A DNA stretch of 64,000 nt from Antilocapra americana (lineage: Eukaryota; Chordata; Mammalia; Artiodactyla; Antilocapridae): positions 33,293,840-33,357,839 of the forward strand of contig ML660201.1 in the NCBI GenBank assembly GCA_007570785.1. Direction: 5' to 3'. Below are positions 1-12,487 of this stretch, in pieces. The position numbers and the translations under genes are program-made. The notes under the pieces were generated by a model. That model ran no database searches, was not told where the DNA came from, and saw only the letters and a program-made list of their open reading frames with translations. Position 1 is the stretch's first letter; every line of letters starts with the position of its first letter.

Positions 1-1230
1 ACTTTTGCACTAAATTCCTTTAAGAAATAGCCACAGTCTTGCTATAACTTCACAAAAAAAGAAAGAAAGAAATGAAAAGCTAATAAAAATGCTGCTGCCA
101 GCATGCCTTCGAGGCTATACTTTCAAGCCAGCCTCCTGGTAACTCCACACCACAGAACCACTGTCTTTCCACAGCCTCCTACCTCCCTGTCTAGCTGGGT
201 CCCAAACCAAAAATAAACCCTAGTTTCTTCTCAGGAACTAATCACAAAATTTTCTACCAAATTCAAACACCCATAATCCTCGTTGGAATGTTTCCTAAAT
301 AAAAAGAAGAAGATAATACAGTTACCTTTGTAAAGATTTTGTTAAACACTAACCACCCTATTTCAAAAGTAAGAAGAAAGTAGATTTTAAGTGGAAACAG
401 TCCAAGGAAGGCTCTTCTTTGAAGAAATGGCCACTGGCTCTTTTGTTCCTTTATTTTTTCAGGGGACATGGTGAGGGATTTTGTATCCCTTCCCATATCT
501 TTTTGTGAAATCTAATCCTCTTTTGCTAGAGGTTGCCTTCCCTGTTCAATTTGCCAGGCCAGCGGGGGTGAAAAGTTGTATTTTAACCTAACACAGGGCT
601 TTCTCAAGTTTATTAACATGGTACTGCTGACAAAATTCAGTCCCCCAGTGACTGTCTTGGCTCCCAGATGAAATATTCACTTTCTCTCTGATATGTTATC
701 ATAAATAGAATACCAAAAGCTTATTATATTTTGGACTAGGTGACTGATTTTGAATTAACTGACTCAACTGAAATGAAAATAAAACACCACTCCATCCTGT
801 GGTGGGAACACATGTGAAAAGCCTACTTTCCCTTTCTTGTGGATGGTGAGAGCATGAGGTGAAACATAAAACCTCAGGCAGGCAGATGGGGACCTGGCTC
901 CTATGCATGGATCAGGCAGGGCCTCACTTTTGGTGAGAAGCTGGCTGGCTGTGGATTAGTCCATGTGACTGTAAAGAGGACCCTGGACTGTTTGAATCTA
1001 CTAATTCATGAAAATATATCAGTAAAAAGAGGAACCTCCTGACCTGACCAAACATGGTCATTTCAGGCTAATAAACTTTCTCCTACTCCATAGCCAAAGG
1101 TTATACTACAACCCCAAGCTGTCCATGCTGTAAGAAAACACAGATATAAATGGAAACATTTGAGAGTGGGTGGATTTAGGGAAATCTCTAGAAAAACCAC
1201 ACATGGACAGTTGCCTGCTACTGACCCACT
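1..1230. other. Upstream intergenic DNA, nothing recognised
   Basis: AT-rich DNA with only short open frames lacking family resemblance. No SINE or LINE consensus is visible until the Bov-tA near 1234. Confidence 0.6.
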
Positions 1231-1233
1231 TAA

Positions 1234-1440
1234 TGAGCTTCTCAGGTGGCGTAGTGGTAAAGAATCCACCTGCAATGCAGGAGACATGGGTTTGATCCCT
1301 GGGTTGGGAAAATCCCCTGGATAAGGGAATGGTAACCCAATTCAGTATTCTTGCTTGGGAAGTCCCATAGACAGAGGAGCCTGGTGGGCTACAGGGTCAC
1401 AGAGCTGGATGTGGCTCAATGACTGAGCACACACACACAG
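1234..1440 (+). repeat. Bov-tA SINE
   Basis: Full-length ruminant tRNA-headed SINE: the GCTTCTCAGGTGGC head, the AATCCACCTGCAATGCAGGA segment, and the BovA body with GAGGAGCCTGGTGGGC. It ends in a short CA-rich tail near 1440. Confidence 0.9.
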
Positions 1441-1490
1441 TACATTTAATGCAACAGCAATCTGAATTATTTGTAAGGTAGCTATTTAGT

Positions 1491-1767
1491 CAGAGAAGGC
1501 AATGGCACCCCACTCTAGTACTCTTGCCTGGAAAATCCCATGGACAGAGGAGCCTGGTAGGCTGCAGTCCACAGGGTCGCAAAGAGTCGGACACAACTGA
1601 GCAACTTCATTTTCACTTTTCACTTTCATGCATTGGAAAAGGAAATGGCAACCCACTCCAGTGTCCTTGCCTGGAGAATCCCAGGGACAGGGGAGCCTGA
1701 TGGGCTGCTGTCTGTGGGTTCGCACAGAGCCAGACATGACTGAAGCAACTTAGCAGCAGCAGCAGCA
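1491..1767 (+). repeat. Bov-A2 dimeric SINE
   Basis: Two BovA monomers in tandem (GAGAAGGCAATGGCACCCCA, then GAAATGGCAACCCACTCCAG), ending in (AGC)n. A 7-base target duplication ATTTAGT flanks it at 1484-1490 and 1768-1774. Confidence 0.92.
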
Positions 1768-3250
1768 ATTTAGTAGATGTCTGTGTCTTCTATGTTATAA
1801 ACTCTATGAGGGCAGGGATGGATTAAATGAATGAAGAATTGAATGAAGAAAATGAACAAAAGCACCATCGGAAAAGAATTGGATTTGGCTTTAAAAGCCT
1901 TAAATAAGAATCCTGAGGTTTAATTCTCTTAGGATAAATAAATGACTTTTATTTTTTAACAAAATACCTGTGTTCCTTACACCATGCTAAGTATTTTCAT
2001 CTTTGCCTTTCTCCTCTAAGACAAAAATAGCTAATATTTTCTAAGAATGTTTGAGCGCCTGCCTCTTGGATAACCGGCCATCACAGTTTACCTGGGGCTC
2101 ACCAGGTTCTGAGGTCTTGAAGGGGTTTATGATGCTAACAACAGGGAAGTTCTAGGAAAACCTGGATGAGTTGGTCATGGTGTAAACTGAGCTAGTTGCT
2201 TTTTATTCATTTTTATCTCAGCTAATCCTCTATTAAATAAGCAGATACTTTTATTACCCCATGTTACAGCTGAGGCTGTGGGGGCTTTTGTAGGTTAAAC
2301 AACAAAAAGCTGGGGAATTCAAGGTATGGTTATCATGAAGCTACACTGCCTCACATCAGAAAAAAGGGAAACCATGGTAACCCTACCTCATGGACTTCAT
2401 CTGGTCATTGAGATGATGATAATGAATTCATGTATAGCATTTCACTGTCTGCAAAGTACTTTCTCATTTAATGCTACAGTGAAGGGAGGCCATCAAAACT
2501 ACATTGAGGTCAGTTACCAATAAAACTTCCTGATCTGTATCCAGAAAAGAAAAAACAAACAAACCACAACAACAATAAAAACTTATGTGGTGGTCAACCC
2601 AGCTTGACTCTCCTTTGGGAACTTCATGGCTTGTTACTCTGAGCTCTGGTCAACTCTTTTCTCACTTCTATTTTTAGAGAAGACACAGAGAAAATGGAGG
2701 GAGACAGAAATTATTCTTCATCAGCAAGCTACTTCCTCCAAAGCTACTTTTTATTCATTATTATAATGAAATATTTATTTTTCCAAAGTGTGTGCTAAGC
2801 TTGCGAGAACAACTTTAACTGAAGAATAAATGAGTGCCTTAAGAAAGTAATATTGTAAATTTCCCAGCAGGTTCAAGGATTCATAGTTGGTTGCATTCTT
2901 TTAATAAGAGTTCCCTGGTCCTTCACCTGGGTTTGCCCATACTGATATGTATTTTTCAGTTTAGCTTAATCCAGAAGTTATAGGCAAGAAGGAAATTCAG
3001 TGAGCTGGAGGAGACAGATGCATTCAACAAACATAATGAAACTTTTCCCAGTAGCAGGTCAAGCAGGCGTATATAGTTTAATTGAAAATAAATGCCTTAT
3101 AAATGAAGCATATAACTACAAACCACAGTCTTAAAGAAAATGCAGAAAACTAACTGATTTTCAATTATACTTGATGATATATTTATTATATATGTAATAT
3201 GTGATGATATTTTGGGTTACTCTTTTGGCTTCCCCCTCTCTTTAAAACTA
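1768..3250. other. Old repeat remnants, no gene
   Basis: An L2-like tail phrase (CTCTATGAGGGCAGGGATGG, 1800-1820) and MIR-like pieces at about 2200-2325 and 2405-2520. The rest, including AT-rich 2700-3250, shows nothing I recognise. Confidence 0.5.
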
Positions 3251-3944
3251 GGCTACATATACACATACACACACACTGGGACATTACTCAGCCATAAAAA
3301 AAATGAAATACTGCCATTTTAGCAACATGAATGGGCATAGAGAATATCATACTAAGTGAAGTAAGTTAGAAAAAGACAAATATCATATCATACACGTAAT
3401 CTAAAAAAGTGATACAAATGAACTTATTTACAAGACAGAAACAAACTCACAGACATAGAAAACAAACTTGTGATTACCAAAGGGAAAGGGGAGAGGGAGG
3501 GATAAATTAGGAGTTTGGGCATTAACAGATACACACTAGTATATGTATATAAAGGCAAAGAATAAGAACTTACTATATAGTACAGGGAACTATATTTAAT
3601 ACATTGCAATAACCTATAACAGAAAATAATCTGAAAAACAGTGTGTGTATGTGTGTGTGTGTGTGTATGAATCACTTTGCTCTAACCTGAAAGTAACACA
3701 ACATTGTAAATCAACTATGTTGTTGTTCTTTAGTTGTTAAGTCCTGTCTGACTCTTTGCAACCCCATGAACTGTAGCACACCAGGCTTCCGTGTCCTTCA
3801 CTATCTCCCAGAGTTTGCTCAAATGCATATCCATTGAGTCTGTCATGCTATTTAACCATCTCATCCTCTGCGGCCTTCTTCTCCTCTGTCTTCAATCTTT
3901 CCCAGCATCAGGGTCAACTATACTTCAACTAAAAAAAAAAAAAG
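3250..3944 (+). repeat. L1 3' end (split by BovB fragment)
   Basis: Artiodactyl L1 3' end in sense orientation: ACATTACTCAGCCATAAAAA at the start, AACACAACATTGTAAATCAA near 3700, and a poly-A tail at 3931-3943. It is interrupted at 3719-3913. A GT-repeat tract lies at 3641-3667. Confidence 0.85.
3719..3913 (-). mobile_element. BovB LINE 3' fragment
   Basis: Reverse-complement BovB 3' end, starting TTGTTGTTCTTTAGTTG and stopping at CCAGCATCAGGG. It is 5'-truncated and inserted in an L1. A perfect 8-base duplication, TCAACTAT, lies at 3711-3718 and 3914-3921. Confidence 0.9.
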
Positions 3945-4114
3945 GCTTAAACACCTTATCCTGACAGTCCAGCCTTTTTTATAATACAGTTCCAGCTTAA
4001 TTTTTCTTTCTGCCCCAATCTTTTTGTCAAATGGAACCCTTCCTCTGCTGTCTTGCTTCTCTGCCTTCTTCCAGGCCACTGCCTCCACCTGGGTTTCCTT
4101 GCTCCTTCTCATCT

Positions 4115-4317
4115 TGTGGCCCAGAGGGTAATGCGTCTGCCTACAATGTGGGATACCTGGATTCGATCCCTGGGTTGGGAAGATCCCCTGGAGAAGGAAA
4201 TGGCAACCCACTCCAGTACTCTTGCCTGGAAAATCCCATGGACGGAGGAGCCTGGTAGGCTACAGTCCATGTGTTCACAAAGAGTTGAACACGACTGAGC
4301 GACTTCACTTCACTTCA
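4115..4317 (+). repeat. Bov-tA SINE
   Basis: The tRNA-like head is degenerate, but the body is well kept (GGTTGGGAAGATCCCCTGGA). The end is a CACTT repeat. A 10-base duplication, CTTCTCATCT, lies at 4105-4114 and 4318-4327. Confidence 0.9.
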
Positions 4318-4689
4318 CTTCTCATCTGTACCTGTGAAACTTGTGATAGGCCTCTGTTGTTCTTGACTATGCAGCAACCATTTCTCCTCTTTCTTATTTT
4401 AAAGCTTCCTTTTTAATTTGGGGGAACCACTCCTGCACAAAATCAGTCCGTGGGTTCAGTGGGCTCAGCCCATCTTTGACTCCTGAGATGGGCACGCGAT
4501 CAATCCAGAGCTGGCCCAACAGAGCCCTGTTTGTATATTCTGCCTCACTTATCAGGAGAGAGGCACTCTATTCCGGTGCAGTGGAGCTGGTAACAATGGC
4601 AGTCTGAAGAGATGGTGTCCATCCTTTCTTCCACAAGAAATAAGCTTATCTGAAAACAAAGCCAGTACAAGCTAGAACCTCCAAGAAAT

Positions 4690-4800
4690 TAACAGCTTTC
4701 TTATTTTTTTTCAATCAACACATATTGATTACATTTTTACTGTATTTCAGATACTGTTCTAGGTACTTAGGGATATAACAATATTAAAAACAGACTAAAA
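4690..4800 (+). repeat. MIR-like SINE remnant
   Basis: Matches the phrase 'actgttctaggtactt...gggatataacaat', typical of the MIR core. The flanks at 4330-4690 and 4800-5000 show nothing further, except a short SINE-head piece in reverse at 4925-4970. Confidence 0.6.
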
Positions 4801-5019
4801 CTTCTGCCCTCCTCGAGCTTTTAAAATATTTTATTGGGAAAATTGTTTTCAAATTTACATGGAAGGGGAAAGAATAAATTTTCCATTGTTCAACTATAAT
4901 AATTATCAATGTTTTTTTGTCTTCTGCATTGGCAGACAGTTTCTTTACTACTAGAGCCACCTGGGAAGCCCTATATATATATATTACATAGTTTTAAAAT
5001 TTTGTTAATTTTTTACTGT

Positions 5020-5268
5020 GCTGTGTCTTTGTTAGTACATGCAGGCTTTCTCTAGTTGCAGCAAGCTGGGGTGCTCGGGCTTCTCATTGCAGTAACTTCT
5101 CTTGTTGGAGAGCACAGGCCCTAGAGCGCAAGCTACAGTAGCTGAGCCAGTGCATGCACGGGTTTAGTTGCTCCACAGCAGGTGGGATCTTCCAGTACCA
5201 GGGATCAAACCTGGGTCCCCTGCATTGGTAGGCAGATTGTTAACCACTGAACCCCTGCGGAATCCCAG
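5020..5268 (-). repeat. CHR-type SINE
   Basis: Reverse-strand cetartiodactyl CHR SINE: GGGCTTCTCATTGCAGTAAC, GTTGGAGAGCACAGG, TTAGTTGCTCC, and the tRNA head in reverse near 5200-5265. Diverged. Confidence 0.75.
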
Positions 5269-5773
5269 TTATCAGTATTTTTGGCAGCTCTCTTACAGAA
5301 TCATTTAGATACCCTGGATTCACATTTGTCTGAAATTAGATACTCTTACATTTTTTTAAGTTAGCTAAACCAACACATTGTTCTATGTTTCCTTAAATTG
5401 ATTTGAGTTGGGCTTCTATCACTAAAAACAAAAACAAAAAACCCCTAAATCTTGGCTAAACAAAACCCTACCCATAACTATGGATTTGTTTCAAAGGTCA
5501 TCAAATTCCTAAAGCTTTCCTGGCCTCAAAAGAGAGATAGCCTTTTTAATTTAACAATCTCCTAGTGAGACTGTTATATTTCTTGTCATCTAGTATAGGT
5601 TAAAATTATTTATCAGTCTCACAGGACTATGAGCACCTTAAGAACAGGGGCTGAGACTCCATTTGTTTTTGCTCTCCTCACAATGTTGCGCATTGTTGAT
5701 TGTTCCTACCCGTCTGTGAATAAATGAATCAAATTTATTTAGCACTGAAACAATTGTTTTTAAAAAGTGTAAA

Positions 5774-5967
5774 GGGCTTCCCTGGTAGCTCAGTTGGTAA
5801 AGAATCCACCTGCAATGCAGGAGACCCTGGTTTGATTCCTGGGTCAGGAAGATCCCCTGGAGAAGGGAAAAGACACCCACTCCAGTATTCTGGCCTGGAG
5901 AATTCCATGGACTGTATAGGCCACGGGATCGCAGAGTCAAACATGACTGAGAGACTTTCACTTTCAA
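5774..5967 (+). repeat. Bov-tA SINE
   Basis: Well-preserved head (GGGCTTCCCTGGTAGCTCAG) and body, ending ACTTTCACTTTCA. I see no clear target duplication. Confidence 0.9.
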
Positions 5968-6096
5968 GATTGCTCAAAAATAACTTTCACACCAATTTTG
6001 CTTGGAGTTCAGGAAAAAGTGAATCCAGGAAGAGGAGACATAAAGGTGGAGAGAGAAGGCGTAAAGAAGTTTATCTCTACATTACTAGTGTGTTTG

Positions 6097-6509
6097 TTGT
6101 TGTTGTTGTTCAGTCCCTTAGTGGTGTCCAACTCTTTGCAACTCTATAAACTGCAACACAGCAGGCTTCCCTGTCCTTTACTATCTCCCAGAGTTTGCTC
6201 AAACTCATGTTCATAGAGTCAGTGATGCTATCCAACCATCTCATCCTCTGTTTCCTCCTTCTGCTCCTACCCTCAATCTTTCCCAGCATCAGGGTTTTGC
6301 CAGTGAGTCAGCTCTTTGCATCAGGTGGCCAAAGAATTGGAGTTTCAGTTTCAGCATCAGTTAATCCAATGAATATTTGGGGATGATTTCCTTTAGGATT
6401 GACTTGTTTCATCTGCTTGCTATCCAAGGGACTCCAAGAGTCTTCTCCAGCTCCACAGATAGAAAGCATCAGTTCTTTGACACTCAGCTTTTTTTATGGT
6501 CCAACTCTC
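6097..6509 (-). mobile_element. BovB LINE 3' fragment
   Basis: Reverse-strand BovB from its 3' end (TTGTTGTTGTTCAGTCC) through CAGCTCTTTGCATCAGGTGG to about 6509. It is 5'-truncated and abuts an L1 fragment. Confidence 0.88.
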
Positions 6510-7075
6510 AGGAAAGAATTACCTAATGATCCAGCAATTCTCAGTCTAGGTATAAAAGAATTAAAACCAGAGATTCAAATAGATACTCACAAATGGTCAT
6601 AGTAGCTCTATTTATAACAGCCAAAATGTGGAAATAGTCCAAATGTCCATCACAGAGAGATGGACAAATAAATTGTGGTATATCCAGACAATGAACTATT
6701 ATTCAGCCATAAAAAGGAATGGAATACTGCTATATGCTATAATACATATGATCCTTGAAATAGCTGTGGTGAAAAAAGCCAGTCACTAAGGCCACATACT
6801 GTATGATTTCTATGAAATTTCTATGAAATGTCCAGCATAGGTAAATCTGTTGAGAAAGAGTACAGATGAGTGGTTGCCAAGGGCAGTGGGAAGAGAAAAA
6901 TGGGGCGCACCTTACTTAATTTGTATGGAACTTCCTTTTGGGGTGATGAAATCGTTTTTGAACTAGATAGAGGTGGTGATTGTGTGACATCATGAATGCA
7001 CTTAATGCCACTAACTTGTTCACTTTGAAATGGTTAAAATTACAGGACTCTCACTTCAATTTATTAAAAAAAATA
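6510..7075 (+). repeat. Old L1 3' fragment
   Basis: Sense L1 phrases: AATGATCCAGCAATTC, TTTATAACAGCCAAAATGTG, ACAAATAAATTGTGGTATAT, and a 3' end near CACTTTGAAATGGTTAAAAT. Diverged mammalian L1M type. From 7075 to 7700 the DNA is AT-rich and unassigned. Confidence 0.8.
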
Positions 7076-7710
7076 GGTAATAAAGAACAAATGATACTAT
7101 TTGATTAGAAGTGATTTTAAAGAGCATTATATCATGTCATCCATATTTTATTTTTCAGATTCTCTTTGTTTTAGAATAAACACTTATTTCCTAAAGGAAC
7201 TAAAATAGTTTGATATGAATGAAATAATTCTCACAGTATAGGTGATCCACATGGGCCACATGGAGACAGCAACCCAGGATAAAACATCCCTTCCATTATA
7301 ACTTGGGATATAAAGTGACTGGCAATTGGCTCTTCATCTATACAGCAGTCTTGGTTCTGTCACTTCATTAACCTCAGTGTAATGTAGCCCTTTAGTATAT
7401 GCATTTGAATCTTTTGGGGCTGCACTTTGCATTGCCAGGGTTTATTTATAGCACATTTTAAAAAATTCTCAATTCTTTTATTGTAAAATTTCTAGTTTAA
7501 AATATAAACATACTCTAGTTGTTTTTGAAAATCCACCTAGGAATAGGAATAGAAAATTAAAATTCCCATTCTGTCATATAAAGTGTTAAATGTCTGTTTT
7601 ATACACATGTGTACTTCCACATGTATATACAGTGGTATCAGTGCATTTTTTATCAGAAATAATATTATGCTGTAATATATATTATATATTTTTTTACTCC
7701 CTAATGTTAT

Positions 7711-8283
7711 GAAATTAAAAGATGCTTAATTTCAGCCATGAAATTAAAAGATGCTTACTCCTTGGAAGGAAAGTTATGACCAACCTAGACAGTTTATTGA
7801 AAAGCAGAGACATTACTTTGTCAACAAAAGTCTGTTGTAGTCAAACCCATGGTTTTTCCAGTAGTCATGTATGGATGTGAGAGTTGGATGGTGAAGAAAG
7901 CTGAGTGCCTCAGAATTGATGCTTTTGAACTGTGGTGTTGGAAAAGACTCTTGAGAGCCCCTTGGACTGCAAGAAGATCCAACCAGTCCAACCTAAAGGA
8001 GATCAGTCCTGGGTGTTCATTAGAAGGACTGATGTTGAAGCTGAAACTCAAATACTTTGGCCACCTCTTGCGAAGAGCTGACTGATTTGAAAAGACCCTG
8101 ATTCTGGGAAAGATTGAAGGCAGGAGGAGAAGGGGACAACAGAAGATGACATGGTTGGATGGCATCACTGACTCAATGAACATGAGTTTGAATCAGGAGT
8201 TGGTGATGGACAGGGAGGCCTGGCGAGCTGCAGTTCATGGGGTCGCAAAGAGTCGGACACGACTGAGCAACTGAACTGAACTA
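7711..8283 (+). mobile_element. BovB LINE, 5'-truncated
   Basis: The 3' part of BovB, past the reverse transcriptase catalytic region, ending GCAACTGAACTGAACT. An 8-base duplication, AATGTTAT, flanks it at 7703-7710 and 8284-8291. Its first 18 bases repeat again at 7740-7757, an odd duplication at the 5' junction. The ORF is broken. Confidence 0.9.
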
Positions 8284-8713
8284 AATGTTATTAACAATTT
8301 TGTATCCTTTTAAAATGGCATTTTTAATATACAGCTATACCATACTTTATGAAACTGATCATCTATTCATATATTTATTTTCCCCAATACTTCTGCAATC
8401 TAGTCCTTTACTGTGCTCCATTGTAACCATTACTTCATTCTTTATTCTTTTTGGGGTGGAGGGCAACTTCCACTTTTCATCAAAATGTTTCCAATTTTAC
8501 TATAAAAAATAAGATAAAATTCCTGTGTATAAGTCCTTTTGTGTATCATTGATTATTTTCTTCAAATAACTTCATTTTGAGATATAATTGACATACAACA
8601 TTGTATTAGTCTCAGATATATACCATGATGATCAATACTTCCAATGCTGAAATTTCCTTTAAGATGTACTTTCTTAGCAACTTTCAAATAAACAATATAG
8701 TATTATTAACTAT

Positions 8714-8943
8714 GGGGCTTCCCCAGTGACTTGGCAGTAAAGAATATGCCTGCAGCACAGGAGATGTGGGATCGATCTCTGGGTCAGGAAGATCTCCTGG
8801 AGGAAGGCATGCAATCCACTCCAACATTCTCGCCTGGAGAATCCACTCCAGTTTCCTTGCCTCTAGAGGAGCCTGGTGAGCTACAGTCCATAGGGTCTCA
8901 AAGTGTCAGACATGACAAGCAAGTGAGCATGCGTGCACACGCT
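8714..8943 (+). repeat. Bov-tA SINE
   Basis: A diverged full-length copy (GGGGCTTCCCCAGTGACTTG head). An 11-base duplication, TTATTAACTAT, lies at 8703-8713 and 8944-8954, within the older antisense L1. Confidence 0.9.
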
Positions 8944-9042
8944 TTATTAACTATAGTACCATGTTGTACATAACATCCCTTAGACTTATTTATTTTACAA
9001 CTGAAAGTTTTTACCTTTTGACTACATTTACTCATTCATCCA

Positions 9043-9180
9043 AGTTTGATCTCTGGGTTGGGAAGATCCTCTGGAGAAGGGAAAGGCTACTTACTTTGGT
9101 AATCTGGCCTGGAGAATTCCATGGACTGTATATTTCATGGGGTCACAAAGGGTTGAATGCGACTGACTTTCACTTCACTT
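9043..9180 (+). repeat. Bov-tA SINE, head missing
   Basis: Begins at TTTGATCTCTGGGTTGGGAA and ends in CACTTCACTT. The tRNA-like 5' part is lacking. It sits inside the antisense L1. Confidence 0.85.
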
Positions 9181-9550
9181 ATGTACCCCAGCCCCATCTT
9201 CCTCATCTGGCAGCCACCAACCTGTTTTCTGCATCTGTGAGTTTGGGTTATTTTGTTGTTGCTTTGAGATTCCACAAAGAAGTGAAATAGTATGGTATTC
9301 ATTTTTTTCTAGCTAACTTATTCCACTTAGCATAATATCCTCACTGCCCATCTATGTTGTCATAAATGCCATGGTTACCTTCTTTTTATGGCTCAATTAT
9401 ATATAGATTTATAATTATATATAAATATACTACATATGCATTATATATAACAACTTCTTTGCCCATTTATCCATCTGTGGGCACTTCTCTGTCTTGGTTA
9501 CCATAAATAAAGCTTCATTGAACATGGGAATGTATATCTTTTCGAATTAG

Positions 9551-10083
9551 TGTGATGTCCATCAACAGATGAATGGATAAGAAAGCTGTAGTATGTATAC
9601 ACAATGGAATATTACTTGGCCATTAAAAAGAATTCATTTGAATCAGTTCTACTCAGGTGGACGAAACTGGAGCCTATTATACAGAGTGAAGTAAGCCAGA
9701 AGGAAAAACAAAAATACAGTATACTAACGCATATATATGGAATTTAGAAAGATGGTAATGAGAACCCTGTATGTGAGACAGCAAAAGAAACACAGATGTA
9801 TAGAACAGTCTTTTGGACTCTATGGGAGAGGGCAAGGGTGGGATGATAAGAGAGAACGGCATTGAAACATGTTAATCATCATATGTGAAATAAATCGCCA
9901 GCCCAGGGTTGATGCTTGGGGCTGGTGCACTGAGATGTCCCAGGGGGAGGGAATCGGGAGGGAGAAGGGAAGGGGGTTCTGGAGGGGGAGCATATGTATG
10001 CCCATGGAGGATTCATGTCAATGTATGGCAAAACCAACACGATAATGTAAAGAAAATTAAAATAAATAAATTAAATTTTAAAA
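9551..10083 (+). mobile_element. Ruminant L1 3' end, sense
   Basis: The ruminant L1 3' region: GATGAATGGATAAGAAAGCT, GTGAAGTAAGCCAGAAGG, GGGGGAGCATATGTATGCCC, ending in an A-rich tail. It interrupts the older antisense L1 and appears to replace about 30 bases of it, with no target duplication visible. It is a close reverse match of 12571-13180. Confidence 0.85.
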
Positions 10084-10254
10084 AAAAGGAAGTGGAATTG
10101 CTAGATTGTATGCTAGCAGTTTTACTTTTGATTTTTTGGGGAGTCTCCATACTATTTTCTATAGTGGCTGAACCAACTTATATTCTCACCAACAGTGCTG
10201 TGCAACATTTCCCTTTTCACCATATCCTTCCTGATACCTATTATTTCTTGCTAT

Positions 10255-10441
10255 ATTAATAATAGTCATTATAATAATAATATATTATAATACATTACTA
10301 TATATTAATGCATTATTATAACAAGGTAGTATAATGCATATAATTATTATAATATTTAATGTTATATATTAATTTATAATATAAATAATAATCATTATAA
10401 TGTATTAATTTATAATATAATATAAATAATAATCATTATAA
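10255..10441. repeat. AT-rich tandem region
   Basis: Almost pure A/T. A unit of about 30-37 bases containing TAATTTATAATATAAATAAT is present twice (near 10370 and 10407). Likely expanded simple sequence inside the old L1. Confidence 0.7.
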
Positions 10442-11599
10442 CAGGTGTGTAGTGATACCTCAGTGTGGTTTTGATTTGCGTTTCCTTGTCACTTGCATTT
10501 GTTATTTGCAAATGTTATTTGCATTTTCTTGTTACTGACATCAAGCACCTTTTCATGTAACTGTTGGCCATCTGTATGTCTTCTTTGGAAAAATACCTAT
10601 TGAGATATAAAGATATAAAAATACCTTCTCTGCCCATTTTTCAGTTGGATTGTGTTTCTTTCTTTGCTCCTTTTGCTATTGAGTTCTGTGAGTTCTTTAT
10701 GCATTCTGGATATTAATCCCTTATCAGATACATTATTTCTAAATATTTTCTTTTCTGTAGGTTGCCTTTCATTTTTTTCTGTTGTGGAGAAAATTTTCAA
10801 TTTGATGCCGTTGCACTTGTTTATTTTTGTTTTTGTTATATTTGCTTTTGATTTCAGGTCTAAAAAATCATCGCCAAGACCAGTGTCAAGGAGCTTACTG
10901 CCTCTGTTTTCTTCTAGGAGTTTTATGGAATAAGGTCTTAGAGTCAAGTCATTAATCTAGTTTTCAGTAGGTAGGTGTGTGTGTATGTGTGGTATTAGAT
11001 AGTGGTTGCAATTTCATTCTTTTGCACATGCGTTTCTTTTTTTCCCACCACCATTTACTGAGGAGACCATCCTCTCCCTGTTGCATATTCTTTGCTCATT
11101 TTTCATAAACTGATTGATCATCTGTACATGGGTCATTTTCTGAGTTTTCTGTTCCATTCCATTGATCTAAGTGTATTTTTATGCCAGTACACACTGTTTT
11201 GATTACTTGTATTATATTCGGTAGTTTAAAATCAGGAAGTGAGATGCCTCCAGCTTTGTTTGTTTCTCACTTCTTTTCATTTTTTATTTTCTTTATCTTT
11301 CTTGCACTTCTTTCACCTTTACTGCTTTGGCTATTTGGGCTTTTTTATGGTTTGATACAAAGTTTAGGATCATTTGTTCTATTCCTTTGAAAAAATCACT
11401 TAGATTTTGATAAGAGGTTGCACTGCCTCAGTAGATTGCTTTGGGTAGTATGGTTATTTTATTTTATTTTTATTTTAACAACATTAATTCTTTCAGTCTA
11501 TAAACATGGACTGTCTTCCCATTTATTTCTGTTTTGTTTAGTGTCTTTTACCAGCACCTTAATAGTTATAGTTACATTCTTTAAAATAAATTGCTAGGA

Positions 11600-12480
11600 G
11601 TAGAAATATGTAATTACAAGGAAAATTTGAAAGTTTTTAAAATGTCTTTTTAGCAAACTGCCTTCCTGTTAAGTTATCCATTTTCCCCTTCCAGCAGTGC
11701 ATGAGACTGTGCCTTTGTTCTACATCCTTTGCATAATCAGGGCTTTCTTTAAAAACCATTGCCAAAAATATTATTTATGCTTTTAAACATTTTTGTTTTG
11801 GGGAGGTTTTTTGCTTTTTAAAATTTATTTATTTTTTAATTGAAGGATAATTGCTTTACAGAATTTTGTTGTTTTCTGTCAATGAGACAATATATAATAT
11901 AGTTTAAATGTCACTGGAACCAAAAGATACCTGGAGGAGTCTCTCCCTTGCCTATGTACAACATCCCCCTCTGGGTGCCACCATTATCAACAGTTTCTTG
12001 TGTATTCTTCAAGAAATCACTTATGTGTTCATAAATTGTAGCAGGCTAGACACATTGACTGTACCTTGCACTTGTCTGTATGTCAGGAGTGTAGCCTCTT
12101 CATTCTTTTCTAAGGTCGCATACCTTTCTATTGTCAAATGCTATATATTTTAAAGGGCTTCCCAGGTGGCTCAGTGGTAAAGAATCCACCTGCCAATGTA
12201 GGAGATGTGGGTTTGATCCTTGGGTCAGGAAGATTCCCCTGGAGGAGGAAATGATAACCCACTCTACTATTCTTGCCTGGAAAATCCCATAGAGAGGAGC
12301 CTTGTGGGCTATAGTCCATGAGGCCTCAAAGAGTCAGGCACAACTGAGCACATACGCATGTATTTTACAAGTTCACTTTTGATGGACAGTTCAGTTGCCT
12401 TTAACTTTTTGCTGTAACAGACAATGTATCTGTGAGTTACGTTGTAATTCCCTTACTTTGTACATGTACAAGGGGATAGC
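11600..12480 (-). repeat. Old LINE remnants, antisense
   Basis: Diverged antisense LINE text (HAL1 or L1ME-like, for example AGCAAACTGCCTTCC near 11650 and TTGATGGACAGTTCAGTTGC near 12380) split by the Bov-tA at 12155. Exact family not assigned. Confidence 0.5.
12155..12360 (+). repeat. Bov-tA SINE
   Basis: Full-length, with GGGCTTCCCAGGTGGCTCAG head and body ending GCACAACTGAGCACA. Only a weak TATTTTA duplication flanks it. Confidence 0.9.
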
Positions 12481-12487
12481 TGACAAA

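Larger units (their letters stand above)
8545..11590 (-). repeat. Old L1, antisense, hosting three later insertions
   Basis: Pieces of one reverse-strand L1 (L1M-type 3' region) run from TTTTGAGATATAATTGACAT near 8576 to CAGTCTATAAACATGG near 11500. It is split by Bov-tA copies at 8714-8943 and 9043-9180 and by a younger L1 end at 9551-10083. The 10255-10440 stretch is an AT-rich expansion. A 116-codon reverse frame at 10597-10947 resembles an L1-derived translation but is only a fragment. Confidence 0.8.

Noticed and set aside
1486..1737. Open frames inside Bov-tA and Bov-A2 copies (also around 4031-4298, 5638-5977, 25079-25261, 26718-27034 and 43773-44138)
   Set aside because: These are translations of SINE consensus sequence. 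The same peptides recur wherever the repeat occurs. They are not genes.
3424..3675. Histidine/threonine-repeat frame in the GT tract
   Set aside because: It comes from translating the (GT)n microsatellite in an L1 3' end.
10597..10947. A 116-codon reverse frame
   Set aside because: It is a decayed L1-derived segment within an antisense L1, not a host gene.
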